Source: Streptomyces sp. SID12501 (GTDB lineage: Bacteria > Actinomycetota > Actinomycetes > Streptomycetales > Streptomycetaceae). From it: a DNA stretch of 64,000 nt. The position numbers and the translations under genes were made by a program. The notes beneath the pieces are model-generated. The model worked only from the letters and a program-made list of their open reading frames with translations. It ran no database searches and was not told the DNA's origin. Shown piece after piece: positions 42,561 through 51,020 of the stretch. Within the stretch, counting starts at the first letter, position 1. Every line of letters starts with the position of its first letter. Location of the stretch: positions 62,001 to 126,000 of the forward strand of contig NZ_JAAGLU010000012.1 in NCBI RefSeq assembly GCF_010550245.1. Reading direction: 5' to 3'.

Positions 42561-43481
42561 TCACACCTCCGTACGCAGCAGCCGCACGTACACCACCGAG
42601 AACAGCGAGCCGACCACCAGCAACAGCAGCGCCACCGCCGTGCCGTACCCGATCATGCTTTTCTGGAAGGCCTGTTCGTACATGAAGAGAGGGAGTGTCT
42701 GGCTCCTGTTCCCCGGACCGCCCCTCGTCATCACCCAGATCAGCCCGAACACCGACAGCGTCTGAAGCGTGTTCAGCATCAGGTTCGTGCCGATCGACCG
42801 CCGGATCATCGGCAGCGTGATGTGCCACATCCGCCGCCAGCCCCCTGCTCCGTCCACCTCCGCCGCCTCCGTGATCTCCTTCGGGATCTCGTTCAGCGCC
42901 GCCGAGTACACCAGCATCGAGAACGCCGTACCCCGCCACACGTTCGCGAACGACACCGCCAGGATCGGCAACGTGAACAGCCAGTTCTGGGACGGTAGAC
43001 GGAGCCAGTCCAGGATGGCGTTGAGGGTGCCCTCCCTCCGGAAGAAGGCGTACAGCAGGAACCCCGCCACCACCTCCGGCAGTACCCACGCCGTGATCAC
43101 GATCCCGCCCACCATCGTCCGCACCGGTTTCGAGGCACGCTGCATCAGCGACGCCAGCGCCAGCCCCAGCGTGTTCTGACCGATGAGGGACGACAGGACC
43201 GTGAACACCAGCGTCAGCCATACGGCGTTCAGGAACGCCTCGTCCTTGAACGCCGTCCGGAAGTTCTCGAAGCCGATGAACGACGACTCGGCCTGGCCCG
43301 TCAACTGGAGGTCGGTGAAGGCGATGTAGGCGCAGTACGCGATCGGGCCGGCGAGGAAGAGGAGAAGCAGGATCACCGCCGGTGTGACCGGAAGCGCCCG
43401 CGTCAGCGTTCGGGACAGGGAGCGCCTGGACGCACCCGCACCCGCACCCGCACCCGTCCCCGTATCCGTATCCGCACTCAC
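42561..43481 (-). CDS. sugar ABC transporter permease (MalF type)
   Basis: This 306-residue permease has a Gly/Ala-rich N-terminus, TM helices from ~30 and the EAA loop TEAAEVDGAGGWRRMWHITLPMI (~214-236). The GTG start at 43481 overlaps the binding-protein stop by four bases (GTGA). It pairs with the MalG-type permease seven bases downstream. Confidence 0.93.
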   Translation of the reverse strand: MSADTDTGTGAGAGAGASRRSLSRTLTRALPVTPAVILLLLFLAGPIAYCAYIAFTDLQLTGQAESSFIGFENFRTAFKDEAFLNAVWLTLVFTVLSSLIGQNTLGLALASLMQRASKPVRTMVGGIVITAWVLPEVVAGFLLYAFFRREGTLNAILDWLRLPSQNWLFTLPILAVSFANVWRGTAFSMLVYSAALNEIPKEITEAAEVDGAGGWRRMWHITLPMIRRSIGTNLMLNTLQTLSVFGLIWVMTRGGPGNRSQTLPLFMYEQAFQKSMIGYGTAVALLLLVVGSLFSVVYVRLLRTEV

Positions 43482-44881
43482 GGCTTCTCTGCGACCTGGT
43501 CGTTCGTCGCCGACTTCAGCGCCTCGTCGTACGCGCTCGCCGCCTCCTCCACCGACGAGTCGCCCGTCGTCACGCCCTCCATCGCCTCCTGGACGGCCGT
43601 CGAGACCTTCGGATACGCCGGATACGCCGGGCGGTAGTGCGTGCTCGCGACCAGGTCCGTGAAGAACTTGATGCCGGGCTGGGCGTCCACGTACGCAGGG
43701 TCCGCCGCCACGTCCTGCCGTACCGCGATGCCCGAGTTGGCGATGTACCACTTCTGGGCGTTCGCCTTCGTCTGCATCGTCTTGATGAACTCGAAGGCCA
43801 GGTCAGGGTTGCCGGCCTTCGACGGGATCGCCCACGTCCAGCCGCCCGACATGCTCACCCTGCCCGGCGCCTGGCCGTTCTGGGTCGGCATCGCCGCCAG
43901 GCCCAACTTCGTCGACCACTCGGGCCATTCGTGACCGCTGCCCGGCAGCCAGTCCTGGGGGAGCCAGGAGCCGTCGAGGTTGATGCCCAACTTGCCCTGG
44001 GGGAGCCACTCGCCGCGGACGCGGGTCGCGATGTTCGGATCCAGCGCGTCCGACACGTCCGGGCCCAGCTTCTCCGCGTAGACCGTTTCGACGAACGTCA
44101 GGGCGTCCTTGAAGGCCTGGCTTCCCGCGATCCACTTCTTCGACGAACTGTCGTACAAGGGGTCACTAGCGGTCGTCGCTCTCGCATCCCCCGTTCCGTA
44201 CAGCAGCATCTCGAAGCCCTGCATCGTGGCCGCCTCGCCCGCCGGTTTGCCCGTGTAGACGTTCAGAGGCGTGACGTCAGAGACCTTCTCCTTGATCGTG
44301 CGGGCCGCGGACAACACCTCCTCCCACGTCTTCGGCTGCCACTCGGCCGGTAAGCCCGCCTTCTTGAAGATCCCCTTGTCGTACCAGAGGCCTCTCGTGT
44401 CCGTGCCGTCCGGGACGCCGTACGTCTTTCCGTCCTCGGCCTTGGCCGCCGTCTTCGCGGTGTCGATGAACTGGTTCCAGTCGGGCCACTTGGCCAGGTA
44501 GGCGTCCAGCGGCTTCAAGTACCCGCTGGTGATGTCCGAGTTGATGAGGAACGTGTCCTCGTAGACCAGGTCGGGGGCCGTCTTGGGGGAGCGGATCATC
44601 TGCTGGACCTTGGTGTAGTACTCCGAGTCCGGGGCCTTGATCGGGACCAACTCGACCTTCTTGCCCGGGTTGGCCTTCTCGAACTGTTTCCTGACGTCCG
44701 CGAGGAAGGTGTCCATCACCTTGACGGAGTTGTCGGTCGACTGTTTGAAGGAGATCCTCACCGTGTCCGGATCACTTCCGGAGCCGCCGCCGCATGCCGT
44801 GAGCGAGCCGGCGGCGATGGCGAGGGTGGCGGCAATGAGCAGGGAGAATGGGGCAGTTGGGCGGGCGGCGGTGGGGCGCAC
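43478..44881 (-). CDS. sugar ABC transporter substrate-binding lipoprotein
   Basis: This 467-residue extracellular solute-binding protein (family 1) has a lipobox: LTAC around residues 27-30, followed by a GGGSGSD linker. The mature domain holds VQQMIRSPKTAPDLVYED, GTDTRGLWYDKGIFKKAGL and MSGGWTWAIPSKAGNPDLAFEF. The GTG at 44881 is preferred because AGGAGG lies eight bases upstream; the earlier GTG at 44887 is too close. It is first in the importer operon. The substrate is unknown; the dre-like operator upstream suggests an amino-sugar or related oligosaccharide. Confidence 0.93.
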   Translation of the reverse strand: MRPTAARPTAPFSLLIAATLAIAAGSLTACGGGSGSDPDTVRISFKQSTDNSVKVMDTFLADVRKQFEKANPGKKVELVPIKAPDSEYYTKVQQMIRSPKTAPDLVYEDTFLINSDITSGYLKPLDAYLAKWPDWNQFIDTAKTAAKAEDGKTYGVPDGTDTRGLWYDKGIFKKAGLPAEWQPKTWEEVLSAARTIKEKVSDVTPLNVYTGKPAGEAATMQGFEMLLYGTGDARATTASDPLYDSSSKKWIAGSQAFKDALTFVETVYAEKLGPDVSDALDPNIATRVRGEWLPQGKLGINLDGSWLPQDWLPGSGHEWPEWSTKLGLAAMPTQNGQAPGRVSMSGGWTWAIPSKAGNPDLAFEFIKTMQTKANAQKWYIANSGIAVRQDVAADPAYVDAQPGIKFFTDLVASTHYRPAYPAYPKVSTAVQEAMEGVTTGDSSVEEAASAYDEALKSATNDQVAEKP

Positions 44882-44937
44882 GAGCACGACCTCCTACGGG
44901 CTTGAAGCCTGTATGGCTGCCCGGCGAACGTAAGAGG

Positions 44938-44953
44938 AGTGGTCTAGTCAGGT
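44938..44953. promoter_or_regulatory. DasR-like (dre) operator upstream of the sugar importer
   Basis: AGTGGTCTAGTCAGGT matches 13 of 16 positions of the published dre consensus A(G/C)TGGTCTAGACCA(G/C)T. It lies 57 bases upstream of the binding-protein start. DasR, the GlcNAc-responsive GntR repressor of streptomycetes, would link this importer to amino-sugar use. Confidence 0.5.
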
Positions 44954-45028
44954 CAATGACCCTGCAGCGACCGGCGACCAGCGATCATTCGCTCAGCAGA
45001 CGCTCAACAGGCATCGGAAGGAAGAAGC

Positions 45029-45643
45029 GTGCCGGAGTCACCGGAGAATCCGGAGTCACCCGAATCAACTGAACCACCGGAACCACCTGCATCGCCGAGA
45101 ACAGGTGTCGACCTCGGGCAGCTCCTGCTCACCGAGTACACGGTCCTCAAGGAGGAGCAGAAGACCCGTATCGGATTCCGCGACAACCTCCTCTATGTCA
45201 CCCTCACCGTCGTCGCCGCCGTCATCGCGGCTGCCGTGCAGGCCAAGCAGCCCGCCATCGTGCTCGCCCTGCCGCCGGTGTGCGTGGTCCTCGGCTGGAC
45301 CTACCTCGTCAACGACGAGAAGATCTCCGCGATCGGGGCGTATGTGAGGGACGAGTTGGGGCCGCGGCTCGCCCAACTCGCTCAGCTCACCCAACCTGCC
45401 CAGGGCGAGGGAGTTTTCGGCTGGGAGCGGGTCCATCGTGCCAATCTGCGGCGGCGTTCCCGTAAGGCCGTCCAGTGCGTCATCGATCTGCTGGCCTTCT
45501 GTCTCGTCCCGCTCGCCGGTCTAGGCGTCTACTGGGCGGGTGGCCAGGGCAGCCCCGGTCTGCTTGTGCTCTCCGGCTTCGAGGCAGTCAGCGTCGTCGG
45601 ACTCGCCTCCCAAGTCATCGCCTACGCACGGCCGTTGAGGTAA
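45029..45643 (+). CDS. membrane protein of unknown function
   Basis: This 204-residue protein has a Pro/Glu/Ser-rich disordered N-terminus (residues 1-25). An amphipathic segment (LLLTEYTVLKEEQKTRIGFRDNLLYVTL) is followed by two close membrane helices (~54-92). A cytoplasmic loop with Leu/Gln-rich helix and the basic RANLRRRSRK comes next, then two further helices near 150-200. No family is recognised. It stands alone between the importer and the response-regulator gene. Confidence 0.8.
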   Translation: MPESPENPESPESTEPPEPPASPRTGVDLGQLLLTEYTVLKEEQKTRIGFRDNLLYVTLTVVAAVIAAAVQAKQPAIVLALPPVCVVLGWTYLVNDEKISAIGAYVRDELGPRLAQLAQLTQPAQGEGVFGWERVHRANLRRRSRKAVQCVIDLLAFCLVPLAGLGVYWAGGQGSPGLLVLSGFEAVSVVGLASQVIAYARPLR

Positions 45644-45668
45644 GACCCGCTCAACTCCCCGTACCCCA

Positions 45669-46382
45669 TCAGCCCTTCACCCACCGGTACTGCAACTCCG
45701 GCCGCCCCACCTGCCCGTACTGCGGACTCCGCGCCGCCCGGCCCGCGTCCACCAGGTGTTCCAGATAGCGCCGGGCGGTGATGCGCGAGATGCCGACCTC
45801 CTCGGCGACCCCGGCCGCGGTGAGCCCCTCGGTGCTGGCCCGGAGGGTCACCGTGACCCGTTCCAGGGTGGGAGCGCTGAGGCCCTTGGGGAGGGCCGCG
45901 GGGCCCGGTGCGCGCAGGGTGGCCAGCGCGCGGTCGACCTCGTCCTGGCCGCTCGCCTCGCCCGCCGACGCGTGGTACTCGGCGTACCGCACCAGCCGGT
46001 CCCGGAGGGTCGCGAAGGTGAACGGCTTCAGTACGTACTGCACGACCCCCAGCGAGACCCCCTCCCGGACCACCGCCAGGTCCCGCGCCGACGTCACCGC
46101 TATCACGTCCGCGTGGTAGCCGGCGGCCCGCAGCGAGCGGGCCAGTTGCAGCCCGTGTCCGTCCGGGAGATGGAAGTCGAGCAGGAGCAGGTCGACGGGC
46201 GTACGGTCCAGCGCGCGCCGCGCCTCCGCGCCCGTGTGGGCCTTGCCGACGGCCGTGAACCCGGGCACCCGGCCGACGTACATGACGTGCGCGTCGGCGG
46301 CGACGGGGTCGTCCTCCACGACGAGAACGCGGATGGGGTCGGTCGTCGTATCCCTGCGCGTCGTGTCTCTCGGGTCGGTCAT
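45669..46382 (-). CDS. CitB/DcuR-type response regulator
   Basis: This 237-residue regulator has a receiver domain at ~15-135 with phospho-acceptor D69 (LLLLDFHLPDGHG) and KPF. A C-terminal helix-turn-helix (LTAAGVAEEVGISRITARRYLEHL, ~190-215) is of the CitB/DcuR type. Its ATG overlaps the kinase stop (ATGA). With the kinase it probably controls the adjacent dctA, as DcuSR/DctSR systems do. Confidence 0.92.
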   Translation of the reverse strand: MTDPRDTTRRDTTTDPIRVLVVEDDPVAADAHVMYVGRVPGFTAVGKAHTGAEARRALDRTPVDLLLLDFHLPDGHGLQLARSLRAAGYHADVIAVTSARDLAVVREGVSLGVVQYVLKPFTFATLRDRLVRYAEYHASAGEASGQDEVDRALATLRAPGPAALPKGLSAPTLERVTVTLRASTEGLTAAGVAEEVGISRITARRYLEHLVDAGRAARSPQYGQVGRPELQYRWVKG

Positions 46383-48190
46383 ACGTCGCCTCCTGGCAAG
46401 GCGTGCTCGGCGTGCTCGGTGGTCTCGGCGTGCTTGGCGGGCTCAGCGATGTCAGCAGCGGACTTGGTTGTAGTGGACCTGGCGGGAGCGTGACGCCCCG
46501 GAGCGTTCGCCGGAACCACCACGCTCGCCGGAACCACCACGGGCGCCGCAACCTTAGGCAACGGCAGCCGTACCTCGAACTCCGCCCCGCCGCACGCCGC
46601 CTCGGCCACCGTCAGTGTCCCGTCGTGCCGGGCCACCGCCTGCCGTACGAGCGCCAGGCCGAGACCCCGACCGCCCGGTCCCGCCGGTTTCGTCGTGAAG
46701 CCCCGCTGGAAGACCGCCTCCGCGTGGGCCGGGTCGACGCCCGCGCCCGTGTCCGACACGCGCAGCACCAGCAGGGAGTCCTCCGTCAGGGCCGTCACCG
46801 TCACCCGGGACGCCCCCATGCCGCCCTCCACGCTTCCCTGGGCCGCGTCCACCGCGTTGTCGATGAGGTTGCCCAGGATGGTGACCAGGTCGCGGGAGGG
46901 GAGGGTGTCGGGGAGGAGACCGTCGTCGAGGCTGCTGTCCTCCGACACCACCAGTTCCACGCCCCGCTCGTTCGCCTGCGCCGTCTTGCCGAGCAGCAGG
47001 GCGGCCAGCACCGGTTCACTGACCGCCGCGACGACCTGGTCGGTGAGCGCCTGGGCCAGTTCCAGTTCGGCGGTCGCGAAGTCCACGGCCTCCGGCGCCC
47101 GCCCCAGCTCGATCAGGGAGACGACCGTGTGGAGGCGGTTCGCCGCCTCGTGCGCCTGCGAGCGCAGCGCCTGCGTGAAACCGCGCTCGGAGTCCAACTC
47201 GCCCATCAGGGACTGGAGTTCCGTCACATCGCGCAGGGTGACGACCGTGCCCCGGCGCTCACCGCTCGACACCGGAGAGGTGTTGACGACCAGAACCCGG
47301 TCGGCGGTCAGATGCACCTCGTCGACGCGCGGCTCGGCCGACAGCAGCGCACCCGTCAGCGGCGCCGGCAGCCCCAGTTCGGCCACGGACCGCCCGACGA
47401 CCTCGCCCTCGCCCTTGCCGTCGTCAAGGACGCCCAGCAGTTCACGCCCGCCGTCGTTCATCAGCGCCACCTTGTACTGCCCGTCCAGCATCAGCAGCCC
47501 CTCGCGTACGGCGTGCAGGGCGGCCTGGTGGTAGTCGTGCATGCGGCTCAGCTCGGCCGCGTTCATCCCGTGTGTGTGGCGGCGCAGGCGCGCGTTGATG
47601 ACGTACGTACCCACCGCGCCCAGCGCCAGAGCGCCCGCCGCGACTCCGAACAGTGCCGTGACCTGGTCCTGGACCCGGGCGGTGATCTCCTCGACCCGGA
47701 TACCCGCGCTGACCAGCCCGATGATCTCGCCGTCGGCACCGCCGGCGCGGATCGGCGTGACCGCGCGGACGGACGGGCCGAGCGTGCCGGAGAAGACCTC
47801 CGTGAACGACTCGCCGCGCAGCGCGCGCTCCCGGTGCCCCAGGAAACGCTGCCCGATCTGCGCCTTGTCGGGATGGGTCCAGCGGATGCCTTCGGGGTCC
47901 ATGATCGTGATGAAGTCGACGTCCGTGTGGTGCTGCACCTGGAGGGCGTACGGCTGGAGCAGCGCCGTCGGCTCGGGAGCGGTGAGGATCGCCTCGCGCA
48001 CGGAGGGGGCGTCCGCGACGGAACGGGCGACGGCCATCGCCTGGCGGCCCGCCGCGTCCTCGGCCTGGGTGCGGTCGCTGAGGTAGGTGAACAGCGCACA
48101 TCCGGCCACCACGACCGCGATCAGCACGGCCTGCATCGCGAACAGCTGGGCGGCCAGGCTGCGGGGTCCGGGAACGCGGGGGAAGCGCAT
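46379..48190 (-). CDS. CitA/DcuS-type sensor histidine kinase
   Basis: This 603-residue kinase has TM1 (LFAMQAVLIAVVVAGCALFTYL, ~14-36), a periplasm-facing PAS-like sensor (~40-170; HTDVDFITIMDPEGIRWTHP), and TM2 (ALFGVAAGALALGAVGTYVI, ~180-200). A cytoplasmic PAS (~225-320) and an H-box of the CitA type (SQAHEAANRLHTVVSLIELG) follow. The ATPase domain holds GNLIDNAVDAA, VSDTGAGVDP and GGRGLGLALVRQ. The sensor should bind C4-dicarboxylates or citrate. It is divergent from dctA. Confidence 0.93.
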   Translation of the reverse strand: MRFPRVPGPRSLAAQLFAMQAVLIAVVVAGCALFTYLSDRTQAEDAAGRQAMAVARSVADAPSVREAILTAPEPTALLQPYALQVQHHTDVDFITIMDPEGIRWTHPDKAQIGQRFLGHRERALRGESFTEVFSGTLGPSVRAVTPIRAGGADGEIIGLVSAGIRVEEITARVQDQVTALFGVAAGALALGAVGTYVINARLRRHTHGMNAAELSRMHDYHQAALHAVREGLLMLDGQYKVALMNDGGRELLGVLDDGKGEGEVVGRSVAELGLPAPLTGALLSAEPRVDEVHLTADRVLVVNTSPVSSGERRGTVVTLRDVTELQSLMGELDSERGFTQALRSQAHEAANRLHTVVSLIELGRAPEAVDFATAELELAQALTDQVVAAVSEPVLAALLLGKTAQANERGVELVVSEDSSLDDGLLPDTLPSRDLVTILGNLIDNAVDAAQGSVEGGMGASRVTVTALTEDSLLVLRVSDTGAGVDPAHAEAVFQRGFTTKPAGPGGRGLGLALVRQAVARHDGTLTVAEAACGGAEFEVRLPLPKVAAPVVVPASVVVPANAPGRHAPARSTTTKSAADIAEPAKHAETTEHAEHALPGGDV

Positions 48191-48444
48191 GGTGTCAGTC
48201 TGCCTCTCCTTATAAGCGTGAACTAAATGAACGGAAGGGTGACCGCCCTCACAGGCCGAGGGATAGTCACGGCATCGCAGGGACGCGATTCACGGGCCTT
48301 GGCCTGTTTTCGGTCGCCGCCGCTCGCGACCCCGCAACACCATCGCAACCCAGCACCATCGCACCCCCAGCACAACTTTCTCCCCATCCCCCGGACGTGA
48401 GCCGCACGCCGGTGATGCCGACGACGACGTCAAGGAGGGCAGCC

Positions 48445-49839
48445 GTGGCCACCTCATCATCAACGGCACCTGCCGCACCCGCCGCCAAGCGGGACCGTAC
48501 CCACTACCTCTACATCGCGGTCATCGCCGCGGTGGCCGCCGGTATCACCGTGGGCCTGATCGCCCCGGACTTCGCCGTCGAGCTGAAGCCCATCGGTACC
48601 GGCTTCGTGAACCTGATCAAGATGATGATCTCGCCGATCATCTTCTGCACGATCGTGCTCGGAATCGGTTCGGTACGGAAGGCCGCGAAGGTCGGCAAGG
48701 TCGGCGGCATCGCGCTCGGCTACTTCGTGCTCATGTCGTTCGTCGCGCTGGGCATCGGCCTCGTCGTCGGCAACATCATCGAGCCGGGCACCGGCCTCGC
48801 GCTGACCGACGCAGTCAAGGAGACCGGCCAGGCGCAGGTCGTGGCCGAGGCCAAGGACACCACGGAGTTCCTGCTCGGGATCATCCCGTTGACGTTCGTC
48901 TCCGCCTTCACCGGCGGTGAGGTCCTCCAGACGCTGCTCATCGCCCTGCTCGCCGGGTTCGCCCTCCAGGCCATGGGCTCGGCCGGCCAGCCGATCATGC
49001 GCGGTGTGGAGCACATCCAGCGCCTGGTCTTCCGCATCCTCGGCATGGTGATGTGGGCCGCGCCCGTCGGTGCGTTCGGTGCCATGGCCGCGGTGACGGG
49101 GTCCGCCGGTGTCGACGCGCTCAAGCAGCTCGCCATCCTGATGCTGTCCTTCTACCTCACCTGTTTCCTCTTCGTCTTCATCGTGCTCGGTGCGCTGCTG
49201 AAGATCTTCACGGGCCTCAACATCTTCTCGCTCTTCAAGTACCTGGGCCGTGAGTTCCTGCTGATCCTCTCGACCTCCTCCTCCGAGTCCGCGCTGCCGC
49301 GCCTCATCGCGAAGATGGAGCACCTGGGCGTCAGCAAGCCGGTGGTCGGCATCACCGTCCCGACCGGCTACTCGTTCAACCTCGACGGCACCATGATCTA
49401 CATGACCATGGCGTCCCTGTTCATCGCCGACGCCATGGGTACGCCGATGTCGGTCAGTGAGCAGATCCCGCTGCTGCTCTTCCTGCTCGTCGCCTCGAAG
49501 GGCGCGGCGGGTGTCACCGGCGCCGGTCTCGCGACCCTGGCCGGCGGTCTCTCCTCGCACAAGCCCGCCCTGGTGGACGGCCTCGGCCTGATCGTCGGCA
49601 TCGACCGCTTCATGAGCGAGGCCCGCGCCCTCACGAACTTCGCGGGCAACGCGGTCGCCACGGTCCTGATCGGCACCTGGACCAACGAGATCGACAAGGA
49701 GCGCGTCGCGGAGGTCCTCGCCGGTCAGCACCCGTTCGACGAGAAGACGCTCATCGACGAGAACGACGGCTTCCACCCGGACTCCGATGCCGCGGACGCC
49801 CCCGAGCAGGGCGGCGACAAGGAACTCGCCAAGGCCTGA
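48445..49839 (+). CDS. dctA: C4-dicarboxylate transport protein DctA
   Basis: This 464-residue cation:dicarboxylate symporter of the DAACS/glutamate-transporter fold takes up succinate, fumarate or malate. Its features are ISPIIFCTIVLGIGS, the Ser-rich hairpin STSSSESALPRL, VPTGYSFNLDGTMIYMTMASLF with the conserved NLDGT, and VASKGAAGVTGAG (second hairpin). The GTG at 48445 is chosen because AAGGAGGG ends five bases upstream; longer frames add 16 residues. It is divergent from the CitA-type kinase. The gap 48191-48444 is A/T-poor and shows no clear operator. Confidence 0.95.
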   Translation: MATSSSTAPAAPAAKRDRTHYLYIAVIAAVAAGITVGLIAPDFAVELKPIGTGFVNLIKMMISPIIFCTIVLGIGSVRKAAKVGKVGGIALGYFVLMSFVALGIGLVVGNIIEPGTGLALTDAVKETGQAQVVAEAKDTTEFLLGIIPLTFVSAFTGGEVLQTLLIALLAGFALQAMGSAGQPIMRGVEHIQRLVFRILGMVMWAAPVGAFGAMAAVTGSAGVDALKQLAILMLSFYLTCFLFVFIVLGALLKIFTGLNIFSLFKYLGREFLLILSTSSSESALPRLIAKMEHLGVSKPVVGITVPTGYSFNLDGTMIYMTMASLFIADAMGTPMSVSEQIPLLLFLLVASKGAAGVTGAGLATLAGGLSSHKPALVDGLGLIVGIDRFMSEARALTNFAGNAVATVLIGTWTNEIDKERVAEVLAGQHPFDEKTLIDENDGFHPDSDAADAPEQGGDKELAKA

Positions 49840-49841
49840 TC

Positions 49842-49876
49842 CCAGGCCAGGCCAGGCCAGGCCAGGCCAGGCCAGG
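49842..49876. repeat. seven tandem CCAGG pentamers
   Basis: Seven perfect copies of CCAGG follow the dctA stop codon directly. This microsatellite-like run is probably slippage-prone; it has no obvious function. Confidence 0.9.
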
Positions 49877-50090
49877 TTCGGCCCGGTCCGCTACGACCCG
49901 GTCCGGGCCCGCCGACTCCGGGCGGCTGAGGTGCTCCCCTGTCCCTCAGCCGCCCGGGCACAGGACTCACGGCGGCGCAGAACAGCAGTCAGATCCCGAA
50001 CCCCGGATGGCCCGGACACTCCCCGGTAGTCCAGCCAACCGGCCTGGGGCACCCCGGCAGGTCCGCCGGAGCCCCAGGACCTCGAAAAAC

Positions 50091-50131
50091 GCCGAGCGGC
50101 CAGGCACTCCCCCGAAGCCTGGCCGCTCGGC
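50091..50131. terminator. hairpin between convergent dctA and TetR genes
   Basis: A perfect 15-bp stem (GCCGAGCGGCCAGGC / GCCTGGCCGCTCGGC, loop 11) followed by TATTT on the plus strand. The rest of 49877-50234 shows direct GGTACGGCAGTTCGTC repeats and short CCGACACGTCGCTCAG repeats but no gene. Confidence 0.8.
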
Positions 50132-50234
50132 TATTTCCATGCCCGGTACGGCAGTTCGTCGGTACGGCAGTTCGTCGGTACGACTGTGCGCGGGTACGGC
50201 GGTCGGCCGACACGTCGCTCAGCCGACACGTCGC

Positions 50235-50879
50235 TCAGCCGTCACGCTGCCCAGTCGACACGTCGCCCAGCTCGGCCACCAGCGCGGTGGCCCGGGAGAC
50301 GGGGACACCCGCCGCGGCCAGCAGGGTGACCGCGGCTGAGCGGCCCGCCTCCTCCGCTGCGAGGAGCCCGTCGTTCACCGCCTCCATCAGCGCGAACAGC
50401 ATCTGCTCGTGCACGTACGCCAGTGCCGCCGCGGGCAGGGTCGAGGTGAACACACCCTCCTCCAGGCCCCGCCGCAGCACCTCGACACACGCCTCACGGA
50501 CCGGAGCGAACCGGTCGCGGATGCCCTGCACGGTGACGCTGCGCTGGGCGAGCCCGACGAGGATGCGGTAGCGGTCGGCGACCTGCCAGACCGCGAGCGT
50601 GGACCGGGCGACACACTCCGCCGGATCATCGGCGGCGCCCTCGATCCCCTCGGCGTGCGCGGCGGCCACCGCCTCCACGGCGCCGTCGAGCAGCGTGCTG
50701 ATCAGCGCCTCCCGGCTGGGGAAATGCCCGTACACAGTCCGTCGTACGACACCTGCGGCGCGCGCGATCTGGTCCATCGAGGCGTCGGGGTCGCGCAACA
50801 GTTCGGCGAGCGCGACGTCGAGGATGCGGCGGCGATTCACGTCGGCGCGGCTGGTGGTACCCGTGGTCATGGCTGACAT
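50235..50879 (-). CDS. TetR-family repressor of the adjacent efflux gene
   Basis: This 214-residue TetR protein has its helix-turn-helix at ~20-65 (SMDQIARAAGVVRRTVYGHFPSREALI). The ligand domain follows and contains VADRYRILVGLAQRS and LEEGVFTSTLPAAALAYVHEQML. AAGGAAGG precedes the ATG at 50879, and a longer frame would run through the operators. It is divergent from the MFS exporter gene. Three palindromes lie between them, so it very probably represses both. Confidence 0.93.
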   Translation of the reverse strand: MSAMTTGTTSRADVNRRRILDVALAELLRDPDASMDQIARAAGVVRRTVYGHFPSREALISTLLDGAVEAVAAAHAEGIEGAADDPAECVARSTLAVWQVADRYRILVGLAQRSVTVQGIRDRFAPVREACVEVLRRGLEEGVFTSTLPAAALAYVHEQMLFALMEAVNDGLLAAEEAGRSAAVTLLAAAGVPVSRATALVAELGDVSTGQRDG

Positions 50880-50901
50880 TGTGCCTTCCTTTCCTTCTAT
50901 T

Positions 50902-50962
50902 TGCACAGCACTGTGCATCGGGGTATGTTGCACATTATTGTGCAACTGCACGTCACTGTGCA
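50902..50962. promoter_or_regulatory. three TGCACA-N4-TGTGCA operators
   Basis: Palindromes at 50902-50917 and 50929-50944 are perfect 6-bp arms, and one at 50947-50962 has a single mismatch (TGCACG). Centres are 27 and 18 bases apart. They lie between the divergent TetR and MFS genes and are the likely TetR binding sites. Confidence 0.85.
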
Positions 50963-51020
50963 AAATGATCAGGCGTCAGCCATCAGCCAGTGATCACCAG
51001 CCAGTTAGGAAGGCGACCCC

